Shown here: in pieces, positions 46,625-54,513 of the stretch
How the letters are laid out: each line of letters begins with the position of its first letter
Numbering within the stretch: position 1 is the first letter of the stretch
NCBI RefSeq assembly: GCF_000196315.1
Contig: NC_014230.1
Span: forward strand, 1,880,001 to 1,944,000
Reading direction: 5' to 3'
From: Croceibacter atlanticus HTCC2559
GTDB lineage: Bacteria > Bacteroidota > Bacteroidia > Flavobacteriales > Flavobacteriaceae
DNA: 64,000 nt
Position numbers and translations under genes: made by a program
The notes under the pieces: generated by a model
What the model was told of the DNA's origin: nothing
The model's input: only the letters and a program-made list of their open reading frames with translations
Database searches by the model: none

Positions 46625-47482
46625 ATGAAGACACTATTTTATTTATGTATTGCAGCTTGTTGTTTATTAAGTTGTAAAAACAATGAAAACCAAAAGGAAT
46701 CTGATCAAGTAGATCATTCTAAAATGAATCAAGATGCAATGTCACAAAGTGATCATCAACATATGGATCATTCCGACCATAAGATGAATCATCCCAAATT
46801 ACCATATCCTAAACCTGTTAAGCATATATTTAATGCTCACGGTGGCATTACAACTTGGGATGCCATGAATAACTTATGTTTTCAAATTGATGGTAAGAAT
46901 GGTACAGAAACTCATACTACAGATTTAAAAAGTAGAAAGGCAAAGATACAAGCAGAACAGTTTGCTCTTGGTTATGATGGGAATGAGTATTGGCTATCTC
47001 AAGAAGACTCAGTTTTCGATTCTGGCAGAGTGAAGTTTTATCATAATCTTATGTTCTATTTTTATGCTATGCCATTTGTTTTAGGAGATAATGGAATCTC
47101 TTATACAGATGTTCCTGATATTGAAATACAAGGAAAAACCTATAAGGGTATTAAGACTTTCTTTGCAATGGGTGTTGGTTTGTCTGAGAAAGATAATTAC
47201 ATAATGTATCTAGATAAAGAAACTAACAGATTAGAGTGGCTTGCCTATACCGTTACGTATGGAGAAGATAAACTCTCAAACGATTATAGTTATATAAAAT
47301 ATGACAAATGGCAGGATATAAATGGGTTGCGCTTACCAAAAACACTTATTTGGTATAGTACTAAAGATGGTAAACCTTTTGAAGTACGAAAAGAACTTAC
47401 ATTTAAGAATGTTACTATTTCTGAGACGGTATTAAATGAACGTATTTTTATAGCGCCAAAAAACGCAGAAACTATAAATTAA
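46625..47482 (+). CDS. DUF6503-like lipoprotein with His/Met-rich linker
   Basis: A 285-residue lipoprotein (MKTLFYLCIAACCLLSC, lipid Cys 17). Residues about 30-57 form a flexible linker with six His and four Met (H31, H44, H46, H49, H52, H56; M34, M39, M47, M54) in a DH-M pattern that could bind copper or another soft metal. The remaining 220 residues (HIFNAHGGITTWDAMNNLCFQ, GLRLPKTLIWYSTKDGKPF) match the beta-rich DUF6503 domain common in flavobacterial lipoproteins. No metal gene is adjacent; the metal idea rests on composition only. Confidence 0.75.
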   Translation: MKTLFYLCIAACCLLSCKNNENQKESDQVDHSKMNQDAMSQSDHQHMDHSDHKMNHPKLPYPKPVKHIFNAHGGITTWDAMNNLCFQIDGKNGTETHTTDLKSRKAKIQAEQFALGYDGNEYWLSQEDSVFDSGRVKFYHNLMFYFYAMPFVLGDNGISYTDVPDIEIQGKTYKGIKTFFAMGVGLSEKDNYIMYLDKETNRLEWLAYTVTYGEDKLSNDYSYIKYDKWQDINGLRLPKTLIWYSTKDGKPFEVRKELTFKNVTISETVLNERIFIAPKNAETIN

Positions 47483-47578
47483 ACTTAACCTGAGTTAAAT
47501 AATGACCACTTATCTTTCTATAAATCTTAACGATTGTTAGAGAGGTAATTTCTTCCATAATATCGTATTTTTAATAAA

Positions 47579-48697
47579 ATGAAAAAGGATTTAAAAAACG
47601 GTATTGTTTTTACGCATCATAGCCCAGAAGAGCAAACTCCTTTTGAGCGTCTTTTTGATGTGTTTCAAGAGCTTATCACACATACCTCTGGAGATTTTGA
47701 TGAAGCTATGGATTGGCTGAAGCAACTAGATGACGAGTACGAGTTAACTACAGAAGATTATACCTTAGAAGATTTTGTTGAAGACCTTAAAAAGAAAGGC
47801 TACATACGAGAAGAAGTAAAGCCAGACAAAAAAGGAGGAATGGCTATTACATCAAAAACAGAACGCCTTTTACGAAAACGAGCATTAGAACAAATTTTTG
47901 GAAAAATGCGTCGTGCCGGTCAAGGCAATCATCGTACAAAGCATAGTGGCATTGGAGATGAGCAAACGGGTGAATTTAGGAATTATCAATTTGGAGATGC
48001 TTTAGAGCACGTATCGGTAACAGAAAGCTTACGTAATGCACAAATTAATCATGGTATTGGCGATTTTCATTTAACAGAAAATGATCTTGTTGTAGAAGAT
48101 ACTACGCATAAAGCACAAATGAGCACTGTGTTAATGATAGATATTTCTCACTCAATGATATTATATGGCGAAGACCGTATTACACCTGCTAAAAAAGTAG
48201 CTATGGCTTTAGCAGAATTAATTACAACACGATACCCAAAAGATACCTTAGATATTTTAGTGTTCGGTAATGATGCTTGGCCTATTAAAATTGAAGATTT
48301 ACCATATTTAAATGTAGGACCTTACCACACAAATACTGTGGCTGGTTTACAGTTAGCAATGGATATGTTGCGCAGAAAGCGAAACTCCAACAAACAAATT
48401 TTCATGATAACAGATGGAAAGCCAAGTTGTATACAATTGCCAGATGGCCAATATTACAAAAATAGTAATGGCTTAGATTCCCATATAGTTAATAAGTGCT
48501 ATGCAATGGCACAACAAGCTAGAAAGCTAAGAATACCTATTACAACGTTTATGATAGCTAATGATCCTTATTTACAGCAATTTGTAGATGAGTTTACAGA
48601 TGCAAATCAAGGGAAAGCATTTTACACAGGATTGCAAGGTTTAGGCGAAATGATTTTCCACGATTATGAGGCGAATAGGAAAAAACGGATACGATAA
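47579..48697 (+). CDS. vWA domain-containing protein (partner of MoxR-like ATPase)
   Basis: A 372-residue cytoplasmic protein. Residues about 180-355 are a von Willebrand factor A domain with an intact MIDAS: D188-x-S190-x-S192 in MIDISHS, a later Thr in the NTVAG segment and Asp in MITDGKPS. The N-terminal 175 residues are helical and charged. It is followed, after 117 bp, by a MoxR-like ATPase gene on the same strand; vWA/MoxR pairs usually act as metal-dependent assembly chaperones for other proteins, and the client here is unknown. Confidence 0.88.
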   Translation: MKKDLKNGIVFTHHSPEEQTPFERLFDVFQELITHTSGDFDEAMDWLKQLDDEYELTTEDYTLEDFVEDLKKKGYIREEVKPDKKGGMAITSKTERLLRKRALEQIFGKMRRAGQGNHRTKHSGIGDEQTGEFRNYQFGDALEHVSVTESLRNAQINHGIGDFHLTENDLVVEDTTHKAQMSTVLMIDISHSMILYGEDRITPAKKVAMALAELITTRYPKDTLDILVFGNDAWPIKIEDLPYLNVGPYHTNTVAGLQLAMDMLRRKRNSNKQIFMITDGKPSCIQLPDGQYYKNSNGLDSHIVNKCYAMAQQARKLRIPITTFMIANDPYLQQFVDEFTDANQGKAFYTGLQGLGEMIFHDYEANRKKRIR

Positions 48698-48721
48698 GTG
48701 TAAAGTAACGTAACACGAAAA

Positions 48722-48762
48722 CTCTTGTCATACTGAACTTGATTCAGAATCCCATTCAAGAG
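48722..48762. repeat. Palindromic intergenic repeat-like element
   Basis: Between the vWA and MoxR-like genes lies a nested palindrome: outer CTCTTG / CAAGAG (48722-48727, 48757-48762) around inner CTGAA / TTCAG (48733-48737, 48743-48747). The sequence TCATACTGAACTTGATTCAG is much like extragenic palindromes scattered through flavobacterial genomes. It has no T tract, so it is not a simple terminator. I cannot count copies outside the window. Confidence 0.5.
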
Positions 48763-48814
48763 AGAATTTTAAAATAGTTTCTGTGGTTTTTAAACAGAAA
48801 AGAGAAAATAAACT

Positions 48815-50278
48815 ATGAGTAAAGAAAATATAACAACATTAGGCCAGCTTAAAGCTTCAGGCTACAAGTCAAAATCAATAAAGGATGAGCTGCGCGATAA
48901 CTTAATAACAAATATAAAAGCAGGAAAAAATTCTTTTGAAGGTATTCACGGGTATGAATATACTGTAATACCAGAATTGGAACGTGCAATTTTATCTAAA
49001 CACAATATAAATCTATTAGGACTACGCGGACAGGCAAAAACACGTTTGGCGCGTTTAATGGTTGGTTTGTTAGATGAATTTATTCCTGTTGTTGAAGGTT
49101 CAGAAATTAATGACGACCCATTTAATCCTATTTCAAGAACTGCAGTGGAACTTATTGCTGAGAAAGGCGATGATACGCCAGTTTCGTGGCTACATAGAGA
49201 TGAACGTTTTGCTGAAAAACTAGCAACACCAGATGTAACAGTAGCCGATTTAATTGGAGATGTAGATCCTATTAAAGCAGCAAATTTAAAGCTAAGTTAT
49301 GCAGATGATCGTGTTATTCACTTCGGAATGATTCCTCGAGCAAACAGATGCATTTTTGTAATTAATGAATTACCAGATTTACAAGCGCGCATACAAGTAG
49401 CATTATTCAATATTTTACAGGAAGGTGATATTCAAATTCGCGGATTTAAATTACGCATGCCGTTAGATGTACAATTTGTATTTACGGCAAACCCTGAAGA
49501 TTATACAAATAGAGGAAGTATCGTAACTCCTTTAAAAGATAGAATAGGGTCACAAATACTAACACATTATCCAGAAACTGTTGAGATAGCTAAAACCATT
49601 ACACAGCAAGAAGCTAAGGCAGATGTAAGAAAAGACACCGTTCATGTTCCTGAAATAGCTAAGAATTTATTGGAAGAACTATCATTTCAAGCAAGGGAAA
49701 GTGAGTTTGTAGATATAAAAAGTGGCATCTCTGCCCGAATAAGTATAACTGCTTATGAAAATTTACTAAGTACAGCAGAACGTAGAATGTTATTATCTGG
49801 TGATGGTACCACAGCAGTAAGATTCAGTGATTTTATGGGGGTTATTCCTAGTATTACTGGTAAAATTGAATTGGTGTATGAAGGTGAGCAAGAAGGCTCT
49901 GCTGCAGTGGCAATGCAACTATTGTCTAGAGCTACAAAACAAATCTTTATTGAATATTTTCCTAAAATTGAAAAGCTTCAGAAAGCAGATGATGTAGATC
50001 CCTATCAAAATTTAGTTGAATGGTTTTTTGAAGAAAGTAAGTTTGAACTTTTAGATAATTTTGCAAATGATGAATATAAATCTCAGTTAGATTCAATTCA
50101 ACCTTTACAAGCATTAATTGAAAACCATATAGATGATGATGTTAATGAAGATGATCTGTATTTTATAAAAGAACTAGTCCTTTGGGCATTAGTAGAATAT
50201 AATAAACTTAGTAAATACAGAATGACAAATGGTATGCGCTTTAAAGATATTTACGGCGGTTACATAAGTGGACTGTAA
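48815..50278 (+). CDS. MoxR-like AAA+ ATPase with degenerate Walker B
   Basis: A 487-residue ATPase of the magnesium-chelatase/MoxR group, which remodels partner proteins with a vWA protein. Walker A-like GLRGQAKT (69-76), then the long insert with VADLIGDVDPIKAANL, and Walker B IFVINELPDL at 180-189. The usual Asp before Glu is Asn183, so the motif reads N-E and not D-E. Sensor 1 FTANPEDY and the arginine-finger region GSIVTPLKDRIGSQI follow; the C-terminal third (about 345-487) is helical. The family is called magnesium chelatase in databases; no chlorophyll genes occur here. Confidence 0.88.
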   Translation: MSKENITTLGQLKASGYKSKSIKDELRDNLITNIKAGKNSFEGIHGYEYTVIPELERAILSKHNINLLGLRGQAKTRLARLMVGLLDEFIPVVEGSEINDDPFNPISRTAVELIAEKGDDTPVSWLHRDERFAEKLATPDVTVADLIGDVDPIKAANLKLSYADDRVIHFGMIPRANRCIFVINELPDLQARIQVALFNILQEGDIQIRGFKLRMPLDVQFVFTANPEDYTNRGSIVTPLKDRIGSQILTHYPETVEIAKTITQQEAKADVRKDTVHVPEIAKNLLEELSFQARESEFVDIKSGISARISITAYENLLSTAERRMLLSGDGTTAVRFSDFMGVIPSITGKIELVYEGEQEGSAAVAMQLLSRATKQIFIEYFPKIEKLQKADDVDPYQNLVEWFFEESKFELLDNFANDEYKSQLDSIQPLQALIENHIDDDVNEDDLYFIKELVLWALVEYNKLSKYRMTNGMRFKDIYGGYISGL

Positions 50279-50436
50279 ATTTAAGTAGCAAATCAAAGAA
50301 GTAAGTAAAATAGAATCCTTAAATATTGTGAATTTAATAATTTACGGATTGTCAATGAAAGCTATATTTTGGCTAACAGGTTTATAAACTAATTTATAAA
50401 GGCAACGTTTAATATTTTTAAATTAGTAAAAACTTC

Positions 50437-50444
50437 TATATTTG
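50437..50444 (+). promoter_or_regulatory. -7 element in the gene-free region
   Basis: TATATTTG fits the TAnnTTTG consensus. No TTG lies within 17-23 nt upstream. A transcript would start near 50450, immediately before the hairpin at 50462. Confidence 0.35.
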
Positions 50445-50461
50445 CGATATAAAAAATAATA

Positions 50462-50487
50462 GGGATGCGCTAACATCCCCATTTTTT
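50462..50487 (+). terminator. Terminator-like hairpin in the gene-free region
   Basis: GGGATG / CATCCC (6-bp stem, 6-nt loop) is followed by CATTTTTT. It lies 184 nt after the MoxR-like stop, and may end that transcript or be an early terminator for transcripts from the adjacent promoter. GGATGC at 50463-50468 could instead pair with GCATCC at 50528-50533. Confidence 0.55.
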
Positions 50488-50646
50488 GAAAACATACTTA
50501 CAACTGTAAGTTTTCTAAATTTAATAGCATCCATACAATTGGAAGTTATTATCCAAATCAAAGGTTATCCTTACAAACGGATGACCTTTTCTGTTATGTC
50601 AAATATATGGCACGCTTTTAATACTATCGAAGAATTTGTAGTAGCC

Positions 50647-50655
50647 TTATCCACA
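50647..50655 (+). other. Perfect DnaA-box match
   Basis: TTATCCACA equals the strong DnaA-box consensus. Imperfect relatives TTATCCAAA (50549-50557) and TTATCCTTA (50565-50573) occur 74-98 nt upstream. Whether DnaA binds here is unknown; one perfect 9-mer by chance is possible. Confidence 0.35.
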
Positions 50656-50812
50656 AAGTTTTTAACACGAGAGTGTTTTCAAAACTGGTAAATAAAAGTT
50701 TATTTAATATTAGCTATTAACAAAGAGGTTATTACACAAAAAATTATGTGTAGTGACTTTTAAAGGTCAAGAAGAAAAAAAAGGCAATTTAGTAGAAGAA
50801 ATACTTTTAGCT

Positions 50813-51571
50813 TTAATCTCTTTTCAGCACTTTGTATTCCTCATAACAACCAGAAATAGCATCTAGTATCTGTAAATCGTTTGCGGTGCTTATAAAATCT
50901 TTGGAGTAGTTGCAGTTTCTTAAAATCTCATCAATATCAACACGGCTTACTTGTAGTAACGCTTGTAGTGTCTCACGATCATACTTAGTCTGCAAAAGAT
51001 TTCTTATTTCATCATCTTCTTTCATCTGTCTAAGCTTACGCATTTGTGTTGGGCGTTTACCAAAAACATTATATAAAAAATCTGCAGGATTAAAAATAGA
51101 GCCTAAGACTTTAGTTACAGCACTAGGCTGTCTATCTCCACCTTCATAGCCAGTATTAAGACCAGAAATAGAATAACGATAGTTGTTGTAAATAGGAATG
51201 TTTTTTGCATCAATTTCTATATAACCTGTTAATTGTACAGGTCTTACAGTTACTTCTTCCAGGGCAATACCAACCTCTGTCATTTTTACTTTAACGTCAC
51301 CATACTTAAGCCAGTCATTAGAAACTGTTACTTGAATAGATTTATAACCTATATATGAAAAATACAAGGTATCATTTACTTCTGCTCTAATTTCAAATTC
51401 ACCTTTTTCATTGGTAGTAGCTCCTTTAACCTGGTTAAGGTTAACAATGTTTACATTTTCAAGTATCCTATCATTTGAGGCGCTTTGTACAATACCTGTT
51501 ACGGTTTGTTGAGAATGTGCCGTAAAACCGATAAGTAATAACAGTAAAAGTAAAGGAAATGAAGTTTTCAT
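50813..51571 (-). CDS. Carboxypeptidase-like regulatory domain protein
   Basis: A 252-residue exported protein: signal peptide (1-20, LLLLLLLIGFTAHSQ), then a carboxypeptidase-regulatory-like Ig domain (about 21-105, VTGIVQSASNDRILENVNIVNL, TTNEKGEFEIRAEVND, YFSYIGYKSIQV) and a C-terminal helical part (about 150-252) that holds KRPTQMRKLRQMKEDDEIR. There is no plug or barrel, so it is not a receptor. The family occurs as stand-alone envelope proteins in flavobacteria; function unknown. Confidence 0.8.
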   Translation of the reverse strand: MKTSFPLLLLLLLIGFTAHSQQTVTGIVQSASNDRILENVNIVNLNQVKGATTNEKGEFEIRAEVNDTLYFSYIGYKSIQVTVSNDWLKYGDVKVKMTEVGIALEEVTVRPVQLTGYIEIDAKNIPIYNNYRYSISGLNTGYEGGDRQPSAVTKVLGSIFNPADFLYNVFGKRPTQMRKLRQMKEDDEIRNLLQTKYDRETLQALLQVSRVDIDEILRNCNYSKDFISTANDLQILDAISGCYEEYKVLKRD

Positions 51572-51632
51572 AAATAAGGTAAATAAGCTCTAGTGCTAAA
51601 AAATCGTATCAAATATAGAATAAGTCGTTATT

Positions 51633-51669
51633 AAAAAGAATGCCTTGCAAAGTAATTGTTGCAAGGCAT
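51633..51669 (-). terminator. Terminator of the DEAD-box helicase gene
   Basis: An 11-bp perfect stem ATGCCTTGCAA / TTGCAAGGCAT with an 8-nt loop; on the minus strand a TCTTTTTAA tail follows. It is 15 nt after the helicase stop. Confidence 0.82.
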
Positions 51670-51683
51670 TTTAATATTTATGA

Positions 51684-53612
51684 TTATTTACGTCTAGAAC
51701 GTCTTCTGCTTATAGAGCTTTTAACATTTTCTGCTCTCGTGCTTCCGCTGCCTTCAGAAGATCTTTCTCGTTTAGGGCTTGAGCTTCTGCTAGAAGAATC
51801 GCTACTGCGTCTTGAAGATTTTTTTCTGTCTCTTCCGCTGTCGCCTCTATCGCTGTCACTGCTTCTTCGCTTACCTTTAAAGCCACCGCCATCTCTAGAG
51901 CCTTTACTTCTGTCTCCTCCAGAACGACGACCACCGCCGCCTTTTCCTTTAAAGCCACCACCGCCAGAACGACGACCGCCACCACCAGATCTACGACCAC
52001 CGCCGCCACCAGAGCCACCCTTGTCTTTAGTCACTTCAACATTTACACTACGACCTTCGTGAGTCATATCTGCAAAGACTTCCATAACCTTATCAAGCTT
52101 GTCTGCATCTGTATTAAAGAAAGAGAAGGTGTTTTTAACATCTACTTTGTAAACGCCATCACGATCTAAATCTAATTGTTCTTTTAAGAAGTCTTTTAAA
52201 GACATCCAATCAAAACCATCTTTACCACCAACGTTAATAAAGTAACGAACACTGTCTGAGTCTCCTTCACTATAATCACGATTGTCTGCAGATACTTGGC
52301 TTATGCTATCCTTACTATAGTAATTGTGGAATCTTGTAAATTCAACAGAGAAAAACTTTTTAATAAGTTCTTCTTTAGTGTAATCACCTAACTCTTCTTC
52401 TAATTGAGGTACATACTTATCAATAGCATGATTTATTTCTGTATCCTTAATCTGGCTTGCAAGGTGAAATAATTGAACTTGGCAAATTTCTTCACCATCA
52501 GGAACATCTTTACGCTCAAAGTTACGTTGTATGCGTTTTTCAATAGCTTTAATCTTACGCATTTCGCTTTTTGTAGCAATAGTCATAGAAGTACCACTTT
52601 TTCCTGCACGACCAGTACGACCACTACGGTGTGTGTATACTTCTGGCTCATCTGGAAGCGTGTAATGAATTACGTGAGTAATATCATCTACATCTATACC
52701 ACGAGCAGCAACATCTGTAGCTACAAGCATTTGTATTTGGCGTGTACGGAAACTACGCATTACCAAATCTCTTTGGTTTTGACTTAAATCACCGTGTATA
52801 GCGCCAGCGCTATAACCATCTTGTATTAATTGCTCTGCAACTTTTTGAGTATCACGTTTTGTACGGCAAAATATAACAGAGAAAATCTCTGGGTTTGCAT
52901 CACATAAACGCTTTAATGCTTTATAACGGTCACGACCACCAACTAGGTAATACTCGTGAGATACGTTTTCTGTACCTTTATTTTTAGATCCTACTGTAAT
53001 TTCAACAGGATTATTCATAAAGTCTTTAGCAATTCGTGCTACCTCTTTAGGCATTGTTGCACTAAATAACCAAGTAAATTTATCTTCTGGTGAGTGAGAA
53101 AGAATTTCTGTGATATCATCATAGAAACCCATATTTAACATCTCATCTGCTTCATCTAAAACACAATATTGTATTTCAGAAATGTCTACTAAACCACGTC
53201 TTATCATATCTTGCATACGACCAGGCGTAGCAACAATAATCTGAGCACCACGTTTTATTTGCTTAGCTTGTTCTGTAATGCTAGCGCCACCATAAACTGC
53301 AACAGGATTTAATCCCTTTACATATTTAGAGTAATTTTGAAGCTCATTTGTAATTTGAAGACAAAGCTCACGTGTTGGAGACAGGATTAACCCTTGAGTT
53401 TTCTTGTATCCAGCATCAATCTTTTGGATTAAAGGAAAACCAAAAGCAGCAGTTTTACCAGTACCTGTTTGCGCTAACGCAACAATATCTGTGTCTTTTT
53501 CTAATAGGATTGGGATGGCCTTTTCTTGTACTTCACTAGGTTCAGTGAATCCCATATCGTTAACGGCGTTAACGATTTCGGCGTTTAAGCCGAGTTTCTC
53601 GAATAAATTCAT
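51684..53612 (-). CDS. DEAD-box RNA helicase with Gly/Arg/Ser tail
   Basis: About 642 residues from ATG 53612 (MNLFEKLGLNAEIVNAVNDM); an in-frame start at 53648 would add 12 residues but is inside the leader. The helicase core (about 1-360) has AQTGTGKT, PTRELCLQ, VLDEADEM, SAT in WLFSATMP, and HRSGRTGRAG. Residues about 455-530 are a DbpA-like RNA-binding domain. The last 110 residues are low complexity: GGGGRRSGGG-type repeats followed by RS-rich segments (SSRRSSDSSSR), probably disordered and RNA-binding. Such proteins of the DeaD/CshA type help RNA unwinding, ribosome assembly and cold growth. Confidence 0.92.
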   Translation of the reverse strand: MNLFEKLGLNAEIVNAVNDMGFTEPSEVQEKAIPILLEKDTDIVALAQTGTGKTAAFGFPLIQKIDAGYKKTQGLILSPTRELCLQITNELQNYSKYVKGLNPVAVYGGASITEQAKQIKRGAQIIVATPGRMQDMIRRGLVDISEIQYCVLDEADEMLNMGFYDDITEILSHSPEDKFTWLFSATMPKEVARIAKDFMNNPVEITVGSKNKGTENVSHEYYLVGGRDRYKALKRLCDANPEIFSVIFCRTKRDTQKVAEQLIQDGYSAGAIHGDLSQNQRDLVMRSFRTRQIQMLVATDVAARGIDVDDITHVIHYTLPDEPEVYTHRSGRTGRAGKSGTSMTIATKSEMRKIKAIEKRIQRNFERKDVPDGEEICQVQLFHLASQIKDTEINHAIDKYVPQLEEELGDYTKEELIKKFFSVEFTRFHNYYSKDSISQVSADNRDYSEGDSDSVRYFINVGGKDGFDWMSLKDFLKEQLDLDRDGVYKVDVKNTFSFFNTDADKLDKVMEVFADMTHEGRSVNVEVTKDKGGSGGGGGRRSGGGGRRSGGGGFKGKGGGGRRSGGDRSKGSRDGGGFKGKRRSSDSDRGDSGRDRKKSSRRSSDSSSRSSSPKRERSSEGSGSTRAENVKSSISRRRSRRK

Positions 53613-53682
53613 ATAGTATGTAAAACCTCGAGAATAATTTTGCACCAATGCCGACCGACTCTCAAGGCGGTTAAAATTTTTG

Positions 53683-53690
53683 CAAAGGTA
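53683..53690 (-). promoter_or_regulatory. -7 element of the DEAD-box helicase gene
   Basis: On the minus strand TACCTTTG (53690 to 53683) matches TAnnTTTG, but no TTG lies at the right distance. The resulting leader (about 64 nt) contains a 7-bp inverted repeat, CTTGAGA / TCTCGAG (53660-53666, 53627-53633, one wobble pair). A cold-shock-like leader is possible but unproven. Confidence 0.4.
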
Positions 53691-53777
53691 CGGTTTATTT
53701 ATTGATTATTAATGATAATAATTCAATTAGATTTTGTAATGAATTTTAAATAGAAATGTATTGTAAACTATTGAAAA

Positions 53778-54353
53778 TCAATCTTCTTTTAAATAATCTA
53801 TAAGCTCTCTTATGGCTTTTCCGCGATGACTGTGCTTTGCCTTTTCATCTTGAGGCATTTCAGCAAACGTTTTTTTAGATGCATTCGGTATAAAAATAGG
53901 ATCATAACCAAATCCTTTTTCGCCTCTTTTTTCTTTTATAATTTCACCTCTGCATATTCCAGAAAACAAAGTCTTTTGTTTATCTATAACTAATGCAATA
54001 ATGGTTTTAAATTGCGCAGCTCTGTTATCTTGACCTTTTAAGTTATCGAGTAACAGATCCATATTGTCTTCACTACTACGTTGTTCTCCTGCATACCTAG
54101 CAGAATAAACACCAGGTTTACCATCTAACGCATCAACCTCTAAACCGGTATCATCTGCAAAACAATTAAAACCAAGTCTGTCTTTAATATAGTTTGCTTT
54201 TAATATTGCATTACCTTCTATAGTATCTTCTGTTTCTCTTATATCATCATGAAAATCGATATCTGTTAAAGATAAGAGCTCGATGTATTCAGGCATTAAT
54301 GCCTTTACTTCAGCAAATTTATTTTTATTATGTGTAGCAAATACAAGTTTCAT
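53778..54353 (-). CDS. rdgB: Non-canonical purine NTP pyrophosphatase (RdgB/HAM1)
   Basis: About 191 residues from ATG 54353; a longer frame to 54437 would add 28 residues unlike the family start, and MKLVFATHNKNKFAEVKAL is the typical beginning. It hydrolyses dITP/XTP/ITP to the monophosphate, cleaning the nucleotide pool. Motifs: ATHNKNK substrate loop, FADDTGLEVDALDGKPGVYSARYAG with the metal Asp pair, and FGYDPIFIP. Cytoplasmic. It lies divergent from pheT. Confidence 0.92.
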   Translation of the reverse strand: MKLVFATHNKNKFAEVKALMPEYIELLSLTDIDFHDDIRETEDTIEGNAILKANYIKDRLGFNCFADDTGLEVDALDGKPGVYSARYAGEQRSSEDNMDLLLDNLKGQDNRAAQFKTIIALVIDKQKTLFSGICRGEIIKEKRGEKGFGYDPIFIPNASKKTFAEMPQDEKAKHSHRGKAIRELIDYLKED

Positions 54354-54484
54354 GGTATCTTGAAATTGATAGGATTTAGTATAGTAGCAAAGATACAAAC
54401 CAGAGCTTAGAAAGTGGTTTTTTTTAAGAATATACAATCTATAGGTATCACTTAATTTTCAAAATAAGAATGCTAAGAAAATCC

Positions 54485-54492
54485 TATCTTTG
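54485..54492 (+). promoter_or_regulatory. -7 element of pheT
   Basis: TATCTTTG is a match to TAnnTTTG; no TTG is at the expected distance. The ATG at 54514 is 22 nt downstream, which would leave a leader of about 15 nt. Confidence 0.45.
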
Positions 54493-54513
54493 CCCACTGA
54501 AAAAATTATTGCA

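Larger units (their letters stand above)
50279..50812 (+). other. Gene-free 534-bp region with hairpins, possible structured RNA
   Basis: No coding frame is convincing here. It holds a -7 match (TATATTTG, 50437-50444), a terminator-like hairpin (50462-50487), then hairpins at 50496-50511 (ACTTAC/GTAAGT), 50560-50589 (11 bp, AAAGGTTATCC/GGATGACCTTT with one U-G pair), 50657-50686 (AGTTTT and AACAC closing a GAGA GNRA-type loop) and 50733-50752 (TACACA/TGTGTA). A perfect DnaA-box sequence TTATCCACA lies at 50647-50655. The GNRA loop and the 11-bp stem favour a real structured RNA; no known RNA family is identified. Confidence 0.4.

Noticed and set aside
50462-50487. A riboswitch or attenuator controlling a downstream gene.
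   Set aside because: No plus-strand gene follows; the next gene is convergent. An attenuator would have nothing to control, so I treat it as a terminator or part of an RNA.
38760-51669. Similar terminator stems containing GCCTTGC/GCAAGGC at 38760 and 51640.
   Set aside because: Short GC-rich terminator stems recur by convergence; I see no further shared sequence that would mark a mobile element.
51710-52018. Open frames on both strands opposite or beside the Gly/Arg/Ser tail of the DEAD-box helicase (also 51640-52062 on the plus strand).
   Set aside because: The repeats in the tail produce long frames in every reading direction (proline/leucine-rich or valine/alanine-rich). The helicase frame explains the sequence.
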